Under the pieces are notes generated by a model. That model worked only from the letters and a program-made list of their open reading frames with translations. It was not told where the DNA came from and did no database searches. Both the position numbers and the translations under genes were made by a program. From positions 5,337,108 through 5,401,107 of the forward strand of contig OU452222.1 in assembly GCA_911728455.2 (NCBI GenBank): 64,000 nucleotides of DNA, written 5' to 3'. Numbering within the stretch: the first letter of the stretch is position 1; every line of letters begins with the position of its first letter. This document shows, one piece after another, positions 12,701-27,700 of the stretch. Origin of the DNA: Marthasterias glacialis. Lineage: Eukaryota; Echinodermata; Asteroidea; Forcipulatida; Asteriidae.

Positions 12701-15700
12701 CTGTTATTTATTATATTTAAATGTTTTCTGTACACAGTGCGTATAGAAACACAGGAAAACATGTCAAGCTTCTAGTGCTTTCACAAAAAGTGCACATTCC
12801 ATTTTTCAGTTAACTGCTTACAGTTTAGTTTGACAGTTTTGTTTGTAAGGAGTGAACAGAGTGCCTTCATGAACTCGCCCATTTACCAATACTGCACCCA
12901 TCTGAATCCACTGTATTTCAATAAGTCTTGTTTGTGTCTTTCTCGTCCATAGCCATTGGACTATGAGTCGTCACCACCCACCTACACGCTGACCGTCACA
13001 GTGTCGGACAACGTTAACCCCAGCGCACAAACCACAGTCACTATCACCAAGGTGGACGTGAATGACATCACCCCGACGTTTTCCTCACCTGCTTACTTCC
13101 CGGCCAATGTTTTGGAGGACGTGGCTGTGGGGACAGTCATACAGACAGTCCAAGCAACCGACAGTGAAGCTGGAGACTTTGGTACTTTCACGTAAGTTCT
13201 TTGGTGACAAATCTCTCAAGTCTTGGATTTGCTTTTGCAGGGAAAAAGTGCTTAGCAAATGTATCTGCTTAGGTGAAAGCAGGGGGGGGTGGACGCGATA
13301 TTGCGCAATCCCGATGGCCGTCACTATCAGAACCCGTCCATTGTAGTAGAGGGTTGTTCCTTCTCCAATAAATCAAGAACAAAAAGGAACTTTTAAATTA
13401 ACACGTTTGTGGTACTAAGTTCAGTTCCATGAATGTATGTTAAACTATGCTTTTGAAAACAAGTCCATAGACTACTAAATTCACCTTGAAAGTAAAAGAG
13501 GAGAAAAACGACAACACAATAATCACAGCGTCTGCAGTAAAACTACGTGGGGAGCAGCTGCGCGAAGCCAGTGTGACACCCCAAAACACTGCCAAAATGC
13601 TCATCTAGTTTGGAAAAACTTATCAGCCTACCCTGGAGTTTTTTCTATTAATGGAAAGAACAAACAGTGTTCTTTAATATCTGAAAGAATGAACAAAATC
13701 TGTTCGCTCTCACCAATCGATATTTATAGTTTTAAAATCAAACGTGCCCAAAGAATGGAATCGCCCAACGTGTGGTTTGTATTCGTTGTTTTGCATACAT
13801 TGTACTGTACATGTACAGTGTGTTTTGACAGCGACCGTATGTGCGTGGTGGTGAGACACGGTGTATACACAGCGTGCGTACGTGGACGGACGGTTGTGCA
13901 CACAATTTGTATTTGAATTCGAAATAGCTCTGCTCACGTTGATGGCGCGCTTTACTTTTCACCGCGTCAACCCCCCCACCCCTGGGTGAAAGAAGCTGGG
14001 TTAAACCAAAACAGGTTACCAACCAAAATACCACATGATGCCATGTAGTTTGTGACTGGTTCCAAGCTATCTTTTGCTTAGCATGCATTTTTGCTAAGCA
14101 CCAATTTGTGCTTAGCAGCTTTATGGTAACCTCCTCCTGCTAACCAATATGTGTCTGTGCTAAGTACATTTGTCTTAAATTGGTCTCAAATTAGAATCCT
14201 ATGAGAATTAAAAAATTTGTTTATTTTAAACATGTCAAAGGTGCATATTTGTGTAATTTGCATTAAAGATGTTCCTCTTGACCATCTCCCCATGAGAAAA
14301 AAAAGTTATTAGTAAATACATTAATATTTTTCTTAAAACTTAATTAATAAATTTACAAATGTGTGTATGAGGATGGCAGAAAACATGATTATATATTTTT
14401 GCATTTTCATTTTGGAGTTTTGAACATTGCTATAAAAACAGAGATGTCAATATTACAAAAAAGTTCTCCCCATACTTAGTTGAATGTATATATATATAGA
14501 TATATATTTATGCACGACAGACATTTAATAATAAAATAGAAACAATTCCCTTTTTTCTCACTTTCTCAGAGAACTGAAAAGTTACACTTTATTTTAATTC
14601 CTATCAATAGATTTGCGATTGACCCAGCCACTGATCCAGACGGTCTGTTTCTGATAACGGCCCCGACTGGTTCAGGAGCAACTCGTAGCGGGGAAGTCCA
14701 AGTCGCCAAACCGCTGGACAGAGAGACTATAGCTCAGCACATTTTAACCCTTTGGGCCACCGACATGGGTAAGTGCCAGTTTATCTTTTCTGAGTGGTCT
14801 TACGGTATTGTTCCCTCGCACAAGTACCTGAATAATAAAATTAAAAAATTCGAAAAATTCGGGAACTTTGTGTTTGTTTGTCTTTTATTTGTATTATTGA
14901 TGCGTTCACACTTCTTAATTTTTTGTAATTATCCATACAAAAATTAGGCCCCAACCTCAAGATTTTGAAAAACTAGAAACAATTCTGCTGTTGGAGTTAC
15001 TTCTGTGGTTCCCGTCATAAAAGCACCATTACCTGCATTTACCAGCACCATTACCTGCATTTACCAGTGTATATTGTGACGTCAGGTTTGGGAGATAGCT
15101 TCAAAACACACCTCGTACCAAAAGCATATCCTGATTTTGTATTTATTTATTTTTTTCTGCTTCAGCTTGGGTTTTTTTTTTTTTCCCAAACTCTTCCAGC
15201 GCCTCAAAATACCTTGTTGCTGGTCTCAAATTTCAAGAAAATCACAACTAGACCACACAGGTGTTTTAACTTGTCTTAATTTTTGGCTGGATCAGAAGTA
15301 TTTTTACAAGTCCTAAATATTCTTTTTTTTGTGTGTGTTTGCTTTACTGTAAGGAAGAGGTTAAAGCAAAAGTACATAAGTAAATTTCTCAAAGTGTTTG
15401 TTTGGAAAGAGGAAACACAAGGCCAAATGATATGTTTAATTTGGGGGTTACTGGCCCAAGGCTAAAATGACTAGACTGTGGCCAGTGGTCCAGTGGTTAT
15501 TTCAAGCTCTGATGTCGGTGGATTATGTTAACATTACCACTATTATGATTATAATCGTAAATCAATGCTTCATTTCACCCCCTTAGGTGAACCGCCGCTT
15601 CGGGGCACAGCAAACCTGACTCTCACCCTTGAGGATGTCAACGACACGCCCCCTCGCTTTGCTGAGGACTACAAGCCCAAGATCAAAGAGAACGTGAACA

Positions 15701-18700
15701 CGGTTCAGTTTGTTGTGACTCTGAGCGCAAAGGATGACGACCCCTCAGGCGGGGGACCGTTCAGCTTCAACGTGGACACCTCAAACCCTGACACATCCAA
15801 GTTTACCTGGGAAGAGACGGCAGGTAAGAGAGGAATGCCAAATAAAACATAGTGGTAACTCTGGGCTGTACCTCGGGCAACCTGGGGGGGTCCCCCCCCC
15901 CCCCCCCCCTAAGGTTCAACCATGAGTTACTGCTTGTTTAATGTTGAAATCTTCCCCTGAGATTCTCAACAAATTTCAAGATAGCTGGGCTACCCTGAAC
16001 TAGTATAATATAGACCATGTAAACTAACCTTACGAGGCATTTCGTGGCAGGCGAGATACGACACTGGAAAATTTTACATTTTGTGTCATATTTTCCACAT
16101 AATTTTAAGAGTTATAAAATTAACAGCTGAATGACAGCTGAGATGTGCACCCATTTCTTCATATTAAAAGCTGAAAACAAACCAGACAGGGCAATCTCCA
16201 TAAAATGATATAAGATTCAATGTTTTCTTCCATTGAGCTGTGTACAAATAATGCCTGCAGGAAGTCCAGGCTCTGTGGCTCTTTCGTAAACATGTCATGT
16301 CACAGTTAACATGGTCTATTGGTTCATGTTTGAATGCACAGTAGCATTGTACCTTGCTTAAACTATGCTGGATGTACACATAAACTCTATAGACCTAGAT
16401 ACATTGTTTTTGAATGGAGCCACTCTCGCAGATGAGTGAGACGAGACTTTGATCGCAAAATCAAGATGCAGCATTTTTGCCCTGACACAACGATAAGAAA
16501 TCATGTTTTGTTTAAACACGCGAATAAACTGGACAAATCTGACCAGTGTCCCCCAATGTTTCCTCCGTAGATAACACGCTCACCATCAGGACAAAGGCAC
16601 TAACCTTTGACCGGGAAGAGCAGGCGTTCTACACCATCCCCATCCGGATCACCGAATTACCAGCGGGGGGCAACAGTGGCGTCAGCGATCTCATCATCGA
16701 GGTAGAGGATGAGAACGACAACCCTCACTTCGGTATCACAAAGGAAATGTTGGTCTACAGTTTCGAAGGTAGGAATCAAAGCTCGGTTCTCTGTTTCTGA
16801 TTACCACAGAATTTGGCGCTTACGGTGCCCTTGTAGAAGTCTAGAATCCTGTGGGCCATAAGCGCAGAATTTCGTGGTAAGAAGCGCCATGAAATTAGTC
16901 CCAGATTACTCCCCAAACCCCCTTGACCGTTGCCTTCTACAATTTGCAACGGGAAAATTTGCTGGTTTACATTCTCCAGATGAATGCAACAAAATCACAT
17001 CACCCGTTGACACATCTTGACCCAGTTTCGTAAAGGTTAGCCAACAGAAAAGCATATTACAGTAAATTCACATTGTAAACAAGTGTGACATTTGCCGGCA
17101 CAAATGCACAGTCACCTTGAGTGTGCATTTTTGTCTAAACCGCTTCTTGGCAGTATAAAGGGCAGGGCCTAACTTCATGGCTGTGCTTACCCTGGAATTC
17201 TGTGCATATGTCCCAGACAATTGTGTCCTTTACAGGGCCATTTAAAGGCAGAAAGTGACTCCCAGTAGGTTAGCAAAACCTGCAGTAAACGAATGAAAAA
17301 CAAATGAAAATAATAACACTGAGCCATATAGCGTGACATTAAGATTTGGACTTGACTATATTTTAAAATTCTGGTAGTCCTCCAGTGTAGCCCAAGATCG
17401 TATGCTCAAAAGTGCTGTATTTATTCCATGAAATGGATCTTTATTTCATGGCATTCAAGATTTTCGTAGGTTTGGAGATGGCGTCGGTCAGTCACTGGAT
17501 TCTGTGATTCAAACATTATGGAGATTATGTGCGTCATGTTTTGATAGAGTTTCCCTCCAAGACTCAAAAAAAAAAAAAAAAAAAAAATTTTGTTGTGTTG
17601 GCTGTTTCATTGTGGAAAAACAATTCACCAGCTGTCCATGCTGTAGAAAAGATGCTTCAACGTTCTTTCTTTGCCAACTTTCTTCGCAAATTCCTGGATC
17701 TGTTGCAAGGCCGCTGTGAACAATTAAAACTTTCACAGGTAATATGCGCCATCTTGTTGATGGGGCAGATTTGGTCATTGCAACTCGGTGCTTTGACTTT
17801 CAGCTGCGTGCATGAAGTTCGAGCATTGAGTCGCAGACGGCAACGAGTGTCCCCCCAAAAAAAACTAAAATCTTCCCCTTGAACAAAATGGCGCATGTTA
17901 CCCTGAGTGAGTTTATCATTCAAAGTTTTTATTACTTTATGAAACAATGTCAATTTAAGAAAAAGGTTATCATCAAACATCGTGGGAAGCTTTGCTCCTG
18001 TTATACAAATTTGGGGGATGGCTTTGAAATAAAATTCTAAACTTGTTGGTTACCTGCTCTTTCATATCTTCTAAGCAAACCGTGCTTAGCAATTGTCCAC
18101 ATCTGGAAGCTCTGTGCAAATTAACTCATGACGATGAGTGTTGTTTGAAAAGTGCCATCATGCCACTCTTTTCCTTCACAATTTGACGCATCAAATTCCT
18201 GCATACTTACACTTTTTGAAGGGATATAAACCTGCCCCAATGTGCAGAAACAAGACATGGCAAGATATAAACACAAGTCTCTTCACAGCACTGCTAAGAA
18301 CAGGGAGGGGTAAATGAATCTGTTGTGAGATAAATATAACTGCCTCTTCCCCTATGTATTAAAAGCAATTATAGTTAAGTGTCTTGCTCAAGGACACAAG
18401 TGTCATGACTGGGATTCGAACCCACATCCTGATGACTCGGCCACCAGGCTTGAGTCCCATGCACTAAACCGCTCGGTCACGACATAAGGCTTAAAATGTC
18501 AACACCGAAATCGGCACAGAATGTGCGTGCTTAAGAATTCCATACGTGTGATAGTTTGCACACACAAAAAAAGGCTTTGATGCTCCATCTTGAGGGAAAG
18601 CAGAGTGATGAGATAGCAACTTGAAGTGTTACATTGCCATAGAGTGTACTCCATGTGCTTTAGCATGCTTGTTGATACCATTGTGACTAATCCTATTCCC

Positions 18701-21700
18701 CCATGTACCTTCCTACATTCATATTGTGCTTTCTACAGGGAATATAGCCGAAACGCAGATTGGTAGGTGTTTTTTTTATTTTCTCTGATGAGAGACGCGT
18801 GGTATTCAATCATTTTGCTACTTTTTAACGTCTGTGTTCGCACTTTTTATGTCACCTTGTCAGCATACTTGTCTCCCATTTCCACTACTTGTTTCTCTGA
18901 CGTCTTTGTACCTTAATAATTTTCCGCTGTTTGTTTGATACTTTCGTAAGAGTGTGATGTTTAAGCATTGAGAAGTTAACAAGTTGTGTTGTACTACATT
19001 TGCCCCTTGCAATAGAAAGTAGTGTGCAGACATGCAACTTCTTAGCTGATCAGCTGGTTTCTTCTTTCTTTTTCTTTTTAGAAAACAGAAAAATACTCAC
19101 TGTCCAAAGTTTTATTGCTAAGCAGCTTCCTCTTGTTTGTTTTGGTTTTTAACAAAGAAGTTGCTTATCTAAGTGTGACTGCATTTTGAAAATGAGGTTT
19201 TGCACCAAACTAGTGCCTCCCCTGCTCAAGTTGAATAACATGTGTGCAACAATTTATAAGCCCAGACATTTTCGGCCACTGAAATCTTACCCCAAGGTCT
19301 TTCCACAAGGAACTTTCCACTGTCTTCCATAATCTCATAGAGGAGTGAACATTTGAACTCTTGGACCATAGCTTGATGGAGAGTTACTTGTAGCATGATT
19401 GTATGCGGACCATCAACCTCAATTTCTTAAAAATCTCCCCCTTGATATGAAGGATTCAGTGTTGTACATGTAAAACTATACCAACCATCCCAACAAGGTG
19501 GTCAGGAGCTTGATCCTGATCAGTCCATGATTGTTAGCCAGTTAGTGACTTCGGCCCTTTTCCAAACTAGGGCTTGAGCTTGGGCTTGGGCTTGGGTTTG
19601 GGCTTGGGCTTGGGCTAGGGCTTGGGCTTGGGCTTGGGCTTGGGCTAGGGCTAGGGCTAGGGCTTGGGCTTGGGCTTGGGCTTGGGCTTGGGCTTGGGCT
19701 TGGGCTTGGGCTTGGGCTTGGGCTCCGTCCGCCTTGTTGAAGCCCTGTAAGGAAAGCACACGTTTTCTAAATGACTGACAAGGCCTAATGGCCTGAATGG
19801 CTACCTGGACCCAATTTCATAGAGCTGCTTAAGCACAGAACAAGTTTTAGCTTACCACTAAAAGGTTACCAGCCAAACTGCTTTGTCAAATGTACCATTT
19901 GTGACTGGTTTCCTGCTAATTTTTGCTGAGCTAAAAATGTTAAGCAACAATTTCTGCTTATGCAGTTTTTATGACATTGGGCCCTAGTAAAAAAACGAGG
20001 GGTTTCTCCAACAAAACATTATTCAACATCAGTTTCCCTTTTCATTGGATACCATTATCAAAATCCTTGTGGATACCGTCATGATCTGCAATTAACTCAT
20101 TTCATACACAAGTCTTTCCAGATAAACATTAAACCATGTCTGAAAAAACAAATACCTTTTATCCTTCACAAAATTTGACAAAATGAACGACCTCAGCATC
20201 AGTACAACACACACCACACAACATGCATGTACATGTACACCTGTCATACTTTGTTAAAAACAACGTCTACATCATGGGAAGAATAAACCAAGTACCGAGT
20301 TGCAACTTTGCACTACCTGAGTGGGTCGACGACTCATGGGAATGCAAAAATGCAAAAATTAAACGTCACTGGTTCACGATGGATAATTGTAATAGACCGC
20401 TGCATAAAGGCCCGCCCCCTTACGTGTTGACCAATCACAGCCTTGGCTGCGCCACCTTAAATCTGATGATAAAGTCCTATTGGAAAATGTAAACATGCCT
20501 ATGTGCACATTGTGCTGCCCACTTGTACAGTGGTGATGCAACCAACTCTATGATTGGTCAAAATGTTTAAGAGGAGAGGGGGGCTTAATGGATCAGTCTA
20601 TTGTTGTACATCGCATCTCATACTGTCAATCATGTAAAGACTTTGGGTGATTGTTTGACAAAAATGATTTCTTGGAAAGAAACCCAAGCTGAACATATGA
20701 TGTACCCAAGTTTAATCTGAAACCACAATGTTGTTGTTTGTCTTTTGAAGCTCTTGATATGTTTTTCTCCCCCAAAAACTTGATCCTCACAATCCCTTCA
20801 GTCCATGTTACTGGCCTAGAATTTCATGCTCTAGGGATGAGAAATTTCAGTCTTGTATCTGAACTGAAACCTTTTTATGTCTGCCTGATGAAATAAATAG
20901 CTTAATATTTTGGGGGGTTAGGGGATTTAAAGAAATCCTGCTCTTTGATCTACTTCTTTAGTAGACCGTTCCCAGAAGCTTCTTGTAGTCCAAAATCTCT
21001 GTGTTGGACTCGGGTGAGATGTAGAGCGCTTGATCCATGTCAAAACCAACTCCTGGCATGAGGATCTTTGACCTGTGTAGAGAACTACACGTGTAGCAAA
21101 AATGCTGTTTTCACGTCGGGCAGTGTGAGAGCAGAGCAGATTTAGACTGTTGAAATTTTCATGAAGTCCACAGGGATTGGAACCGTGTAGCTTTCGGCCG
21201 GCAGGGATCGGAGCTTGATAGTGTGAAAAGGCCTTGTAACTCCAGGGTTTACTAAAAGGTGGAAATGCCATTATTTCAACCTATCTCAACAATTTTGGAT
21301 CCTAGTTTCAGACCTTTTTGTCAGCATGGACTCTCACCCATGAAGCTCAGATTTTCACGGAGGGCTATTGTTGCTGTGTCCTTGGTCTTGGCCTCGAGGC
21401 CCCTCCCGAAATGAAAATGACCTTGCCCCTTCAAAGATGAAACTCCAGGCCTGGTATCTGTCCATTTATTCCACCACCCATACTCCCTTTTGTTGATCAG
21501 TTTTAATTAATTTCATTTGAGTACCATACTAACACTGTTTCCAAAGATCCAAGTTGTCGTAATCACTAACTGTTGAGTGCCCACATTTTGTTTGTGTAGT
21601 AATAAAAATATATGGAGCTGACAGTACTGGTACTTTTAGTGGTAAATAAACCATTGGTTGCCTGTAAGAAGGGCAGAACTGCTGGGCAATCTCAGGTGAA

Positions 21701-24700
21701 CGTTCATCCCAGCGTAAAGTCTGAGGTGCTTTAAAAGAATTTAAAACAATGATGTGTATCTACAATATTTATTATATTGGAATTGCTCTCAAATAAACAA
21801 GTCGGTGCAGGGCTCGAAATTTCAAGAAATCTTCAGTAGCTTGCATCCCTGAATTTTCACCGGACCACAAATAATTTGACAAGCTTTGCTGATCTTTTTG
21901 GTGGAGAGATTTGGAGGCTTGGAAATCTACCTAAATAAATTAGCAAACCTTGTTGTACTTGATGGAGAAAAACGCTTGACTGCTGGACCTGGGCCCAATT
22001 TCATGGCTCTGCTTACTGCAGAATTCTGCGCTTATGCCCTGCCACGGCCCATAGGAGTACGTGCTTTACAGGGCCCTGTAAGCACAGAATTCTTTGGTAA
22101 CCAGCACCATGAAATTGGGCCCTGTTTGGTTGAGAGGTTTCTGGCCAATTTGGCCACAAGGTGATATTTTCAGCCCTGCATTGATGTATGTGGAGAAGTT
22201 GACCAAACTGTGTCTTGTCTTATATTCAACTTTTCCAGACATTATTTTTAACGCTGTTAACTATTTTTGGCCTGTGCATTTTGAGCTGATTTGAATGAAA
22301 GGCTCCCCTTAGTTCAAACTGGTTATGTCTATACTAGTTATGTATTGATCATTTCACCTTTATACTGTTGAAAGGAACTTAAAGCCCCAGCTCAACATTA
22401 GTAAGAAGAAAAACATAAATGTTCACAGATTTACATATACCTTACATGGTATAAAGATAATGGTGGTAGAAAAATTTTCTTTTTTTTATAGCAAATGAAA
22501 CAAGATTCAAAATTAGTTTTCGTCTCAGTCAGACGAAAACTCTGCCTATATATAGTGTTGCGTACAACATGCATTTTTACCATTTTCTTACAAATGAAAC
22601 AACGAAATGAGCGGACATTTTCACAGGTTGGTTTTATTCCATATATTTTGATTTGTGCAAAGAATGGAAGCATTCTGTGCAAAAAAAATTTGAGCTAGGG
22701 CTTTAAAAGAAAATACATTACAAAAGTACTTAAAATTGCCATAAAAGTATGGCTCCATTGAATGCTGTAATATTGAAACTTTGTTTACCTTTGTGTAAAA
22801 GAAAACTACATTCAAAGAAATCAAAACTAAAAGAATCCCTTGGTGAAATAACCAGCAAAACAGATTGCATAAAACACCTGTGAGGATTTTGAAGTGACGT
22901 CGTATTTTATCTTGGCTACTTTTTAGGAAACATTCCCACGTCTCCCATCGGTGTTGTCGGAGTACGGGATCCTGATACCATAGAGGACAAGACCTACATA
23001 CCAAAGGACAACCTCCCGAAGGAATACTTTGCGGTGAGTGCATATACGCAAACAAACAAACAAAATATGGGATGCGTATTGATACAAAAAAAATAATGAA
23101 AAACTGTGTCTTAATTGACAGATTCAGCAGTAGCTCGGGCCAGGCAGGCATGATATTTTCCCTACTTTAATCTGACTTCAGATTATTTGGCCCTCAGAAA
23201 AATTGATTAAATTTGTTATTAAACAGCCTAACGAATTCTACAAAATGTCTGCCATTCGTGTGCAGCAACATGTAGGTCAGCCAATACAAATTGTCCTGCT
23301 TTTTTCCCAAGAGCCAAATATCAGTGCCTGGGACAGGGCCCAATTTCATAGAGCTTCTACAGCAGCAAATACTGCTTAACAACTTGCTGCTAAGCAGAAA
23401 TGAGCAGGATACCAATGGCAGATGGTAGATGTGATAATAGGGTGTTTTGACTAGTGCTCTCATTTGGATAAGCATAATTTTGTTGGGCTTAGCCATGCTG
23501 AAAAGTGTAATTCTGACCTGCCACATTTATCATCATGAATTATTTCAATGAGTGCTGGAATGACTTTAGCAAAAGATCGCCATAAAAGGATATTTGAGTG
23601 CATCAACTACGTGCTATATGCCATGGGTTGTAAATTCAAGGCCTGGTGTCGGATGCTTCAGATGACCTTGTAAAAGTTGTGCTTAGATTATCCCAAGATT
23701 TTACTAAATCCCAAAAGAGTCTTGTTTGGTTTTTTCTTTTATCGTCATGCTATTATTAACAATGTCGTTGCTTACCCACAGGTGGATGAAGACACCGGTC
23801 AAGTGACCATCCTTGCAGGCACACCGGGAGGGGTGTACGAATTTGACGTGGTAGTGAGGGATGACGGGACGTACCCGGAACAGACGTCCACGGTCATCGT
23901 AGATGTGCGCGACTTGCCGGAGGAGGCGGTACGAAGCTCCGGCTCCTTCCGTTTCGAGGGCGTGACAGCCGAGGAGCTGGTCCAGATGCCGTCTGACGGG
24001 ACGCAGAGCAAGATTGATATCCTGAAGGGAATCCTTGCCGATATCATCCCTGCAAAGCCAGAGAATGTGGACATCTTTAGCATCATTAACGTCGCAGGGC
24101 AGCCCAACACAGTCGATGTACGTTACTCTGCTCACGGGTCACCATACTACCCACCAGAGAGGATGGACGGGGCTGCACTTGAGAACAGGGAAAGGGTCAG
24201 TCTAGGCTTCTTCTTTTTTTTTTCCTTCTTTTTTCTTTTTCTTTTCAGTCTGTTGTGAATTCTTCAAAACCTTTAAAAAAAATAGAGTTTACTGGAGTGT
24301 GTATTTTGTATAAATCTGTTAAAACCTGCAACTCAATCAAGTCAAGTCTGTGGTGTAACTCCAAATTGTTTCTTTCCGCCACAGATCGAGAAAGAGTTGG
24401 GCATCACCATCGGTATGATCAAGATCGACATGTGCCTGATGGAGTCAGCGTGTGAGTCTGCGTGCACTAACGTCCTAGAGATAGACCCCGCACCCACCGT
24501 CGTCAACACGCCTTCTTCCTCCTTCACGTCCATCACCACGCGGACCGTGGCTAAGTGCGTCTGCGGGGCAGACACCCAACAGCCGGGTCCGTGTGACTTT
24601 GACGCGTGCCTGAATGGCGGAACCTGTGAAGACACCCAGGGCGGGGGACATACGTAAGTTGAATGTTTTTTTTTCTTCATTGCTTTTTGTGACTATTAAA

Positions 24701-27700
24701 TAGAAGATTACCTGATAGAAAATCAAACCTAAAAATATGATACTCTGGAAAGAGGATTGAAATTTAGAAATTGGGTAATTCTGTTTGGTCTGACAGGTGT
24801 ACTTGCCCCACGGGTTTCGACGGTCCTAATTGCGAGCAGACCATGCGTGAATTCAAGGGTGGCTTCGCTCACTTCGGCTCCCTGCAGCAGTGCGAGGTGA
24901 CTCACACCATGCTGGAGTTCATCACCACACTGGCAGACGGCGTGCTACTCTACAACGGCCCCATGACCCCTCTGACCCCGGGAGATCTGCCAACGGATTT
25001 CATTCTGATCCAGTTGGAGAACAGCAAGCCGGTGTTGTACATCAACTTGGGATCTGGGACTCTTCGGATGGAAATCCTTAGTACCACCAACCTGGGTGAT
25101 GGCAAATGGCATCGACTGGATGTCTATCGGGATGGCAAGGTATTAACAAACATACTTTCTGTGTATCCTGTTGGTATGTCATCACGTCACACGCGTGCAG
25201 CATCTGCAGCGCGCCCAACGTTTTTCTACGTACGGCTCCAAAGCTGGCATAAGTTACTGTGTTATTTTACCCCAAAAAACACTCATTCCTTCAATCAGAG
25301 ACATTTCTTATGAAAGAAACCAAACCCACAGGATACACTGGTTTTTTTTTACCCTTATTAGTTTTTTTTTTTATTTCTGTGTTCCGTGTTTATGTCCAAC
25401 TCCAATTATTCTGTTAGGATACGAACCTTAAAGACATTAAAAAAAAAAAAAATCTTTTCTAGGTATTTTTTCCTTTTGCATTTAAGTTGATTTATTTGCA
25501 TTCAGGGATTATTCAGTTTGTTTAGTAGACATTCTTCCTTGCTTCATTTCCATTGAGCAGGTATCTCTGGAGTCACCTTCTTGTAAATGATGCTCTTATG
25601 GTTTTGGATGTGTCTTTCTCCATTGACAGATAAAAATGCAAATCACACTCGCCCAGATTTTATTATCACTGGACTCTTGGACGCTTATAAAATATTCCAG
25701 TGCCCAATTGGATGATATCTACAATCCCTGTCATATCTCGTTGGGCCTCCCCCGGCCCCCGATCAATATTGGTTCTCATTGCATGGTCTGTACTCCAGTT
25801 GGGATAAACAACATTGAGTGGGGGGTGGGGGGGAGCGGAGGGATGGGGGAGGATATTATTATTTTCTGTCATAGTGGGCCAAGCATTTTGGCCGGGATTT
25901 GTAGCTTTACCCAAACTCTTGATGTCTTTTTGTGGTTGTTTTAGAGTGTTGACTTCATGCTGGATCGTTGTCAGAGTGCAGCTGTCACAGAGGCATCCAG
26001 TACCACCATTCAGCAGACGGATGATTGTAAAAGTAGCGGCGTCACACCAGGAGATAACAAGTCAGTATTCACCCTGGTCTTCCCTCAAAAAAAAAAAAAA
26101 AAGAAGAAGAAGAAGCATATAGGCCATGTCACACAAGGCAATTTACTGGCAAGCAGTTCTAGGTAACCTCCAATGAGAAAAGGCATTCACATTTCAGTTT
26201 ATTTTCTTGGGGATAGTAAGTTCACAGCTAGAAGAATGTCTGTTGTGCTGCCGAAGTGTTCCTTTTGCAAGCAGTGCAGTTGGTTGCCTCCAAGTTGCCT
26301 GAAAAAAATTGCCCTGTGTGACATGGCGTTATGTAGTAATAATAATAATAATAATATTATCACACAAGCGCGAGTGGAATATGGGAAAATATATCTCTTC
26401 TGTGTCCAATATCCAACGAGGGCACAGAATTTGTCGTCAAGCAACGCCACTTTTGAATATACAGTGAATTTACAATGAATTTTGCAGATGGAACAGGGTG
26501 TGAGAAGGGCCGTGCAATATAACTATATATCACACTCTTGTTGCTATGGATCGACCAATAAGAATCGAGGATTCAAGTTTGCATGAAGATTATAAAAATA
26601 GTAACTAATGAATAAAAATAGTTAACAGATAAAATACAAAATAAAAAGCACATAAGCTAAAAAGAAACAACTGTTTAATTCTAGAGTTAAACTTGATTGA
26701 TGGAAATCTGTGGCAGATTCAATTTAATTTTAATACAATAATAGTTATTACAAAATATTAAACATGTTGATTAGATTAAAATGTGAAGAGTTCATAATGG
26801 CTCCCTGCTTTGTTGACCAGTATGACTATTGTAGCAGTCTGGCCACTGGATGAGATCTTGCCCAGTCAGCCGGAAATGGTCATAGGTCATAGAATTAGTT
26901 TAACGTTCTGCAAGATTCATCCTCTCTACCATGTCTTATATCGAACAAACTTACCAATGAAAAGAAGATGTCAAGAAATGGCAAAATCAGCCGCGTCTTT
27001 ACAAATTTGGTGATGATCGTGATCACTCGTAGGCTCTGAGGGCAAAAGTCAGTTGTACAAGTGTGACCCCATAGATGTGGATGGTTGGGTTAAGGCTGTC
27101 TTACCTTTCTTGAACTGAAATTCTTCTCTCCCTTCTCTGGTTTAACTCTGAAGCTGAACCATAATGAAGGGTAACTTACTGGTCTCACATCCTAAGTTTT
27201 TATGCTAAAAATTGGGGTGTTCTTTTTTTATTCAACCGTTTCCTTGTTCTTCTTGTCCAGGTTTCTCAATGTTAACACACCCCTTCAACTCGGCGGCGTA
27301 GACCCATCATCTGCTTTCACCTATCCCAGCGAGATCCAATTTGGGGTGAGCTTTGACGGCTGCATGAGGAACGTGGAGCAGGACGGGGGAGTGTACGATC
27401 TCCAGACACCCGGGAAGTCAGTCAACACGGATCCGGGATGCTCTCGACTAGAATGTGGGGAGTGTAACTATGGGAAATGTGAAGGGGACTTCAACACCTA
27501 CGTCTGTATATGTGACCCAGGCTTCATGGGTGATGTGTGCGATACAGGTAAATATTCTCCCCCCCCCCCTCCCACACCTCCCCCACCACCAAGAAAAAAT
27601 CTGGTGTACTCAAGTTTAAATTTATTTGAAAGTATGATTATGATGAACACAATGCGTTACAAAATATCAATGTAAAAAACTCCTGCAGGGAAACAGAACA

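Noticed and set aside
19520-19759. Minus-strand Ala-Gln repeat ORF
   Set aside because: It is the translation of the GGGCTT hexamer microsatellite, not a gene.
22621-23151. 176-codon minus-strand ORF
   Set aside because: It is antisense to a real cadherin exon (22927-23033) and to a MITE end; the plus strand explains the openness.
23704-24135. 143- and 103-codon minus-strand ORFs
   Set aside because: Both are shadows of the cadherin exon at 23782-24195.
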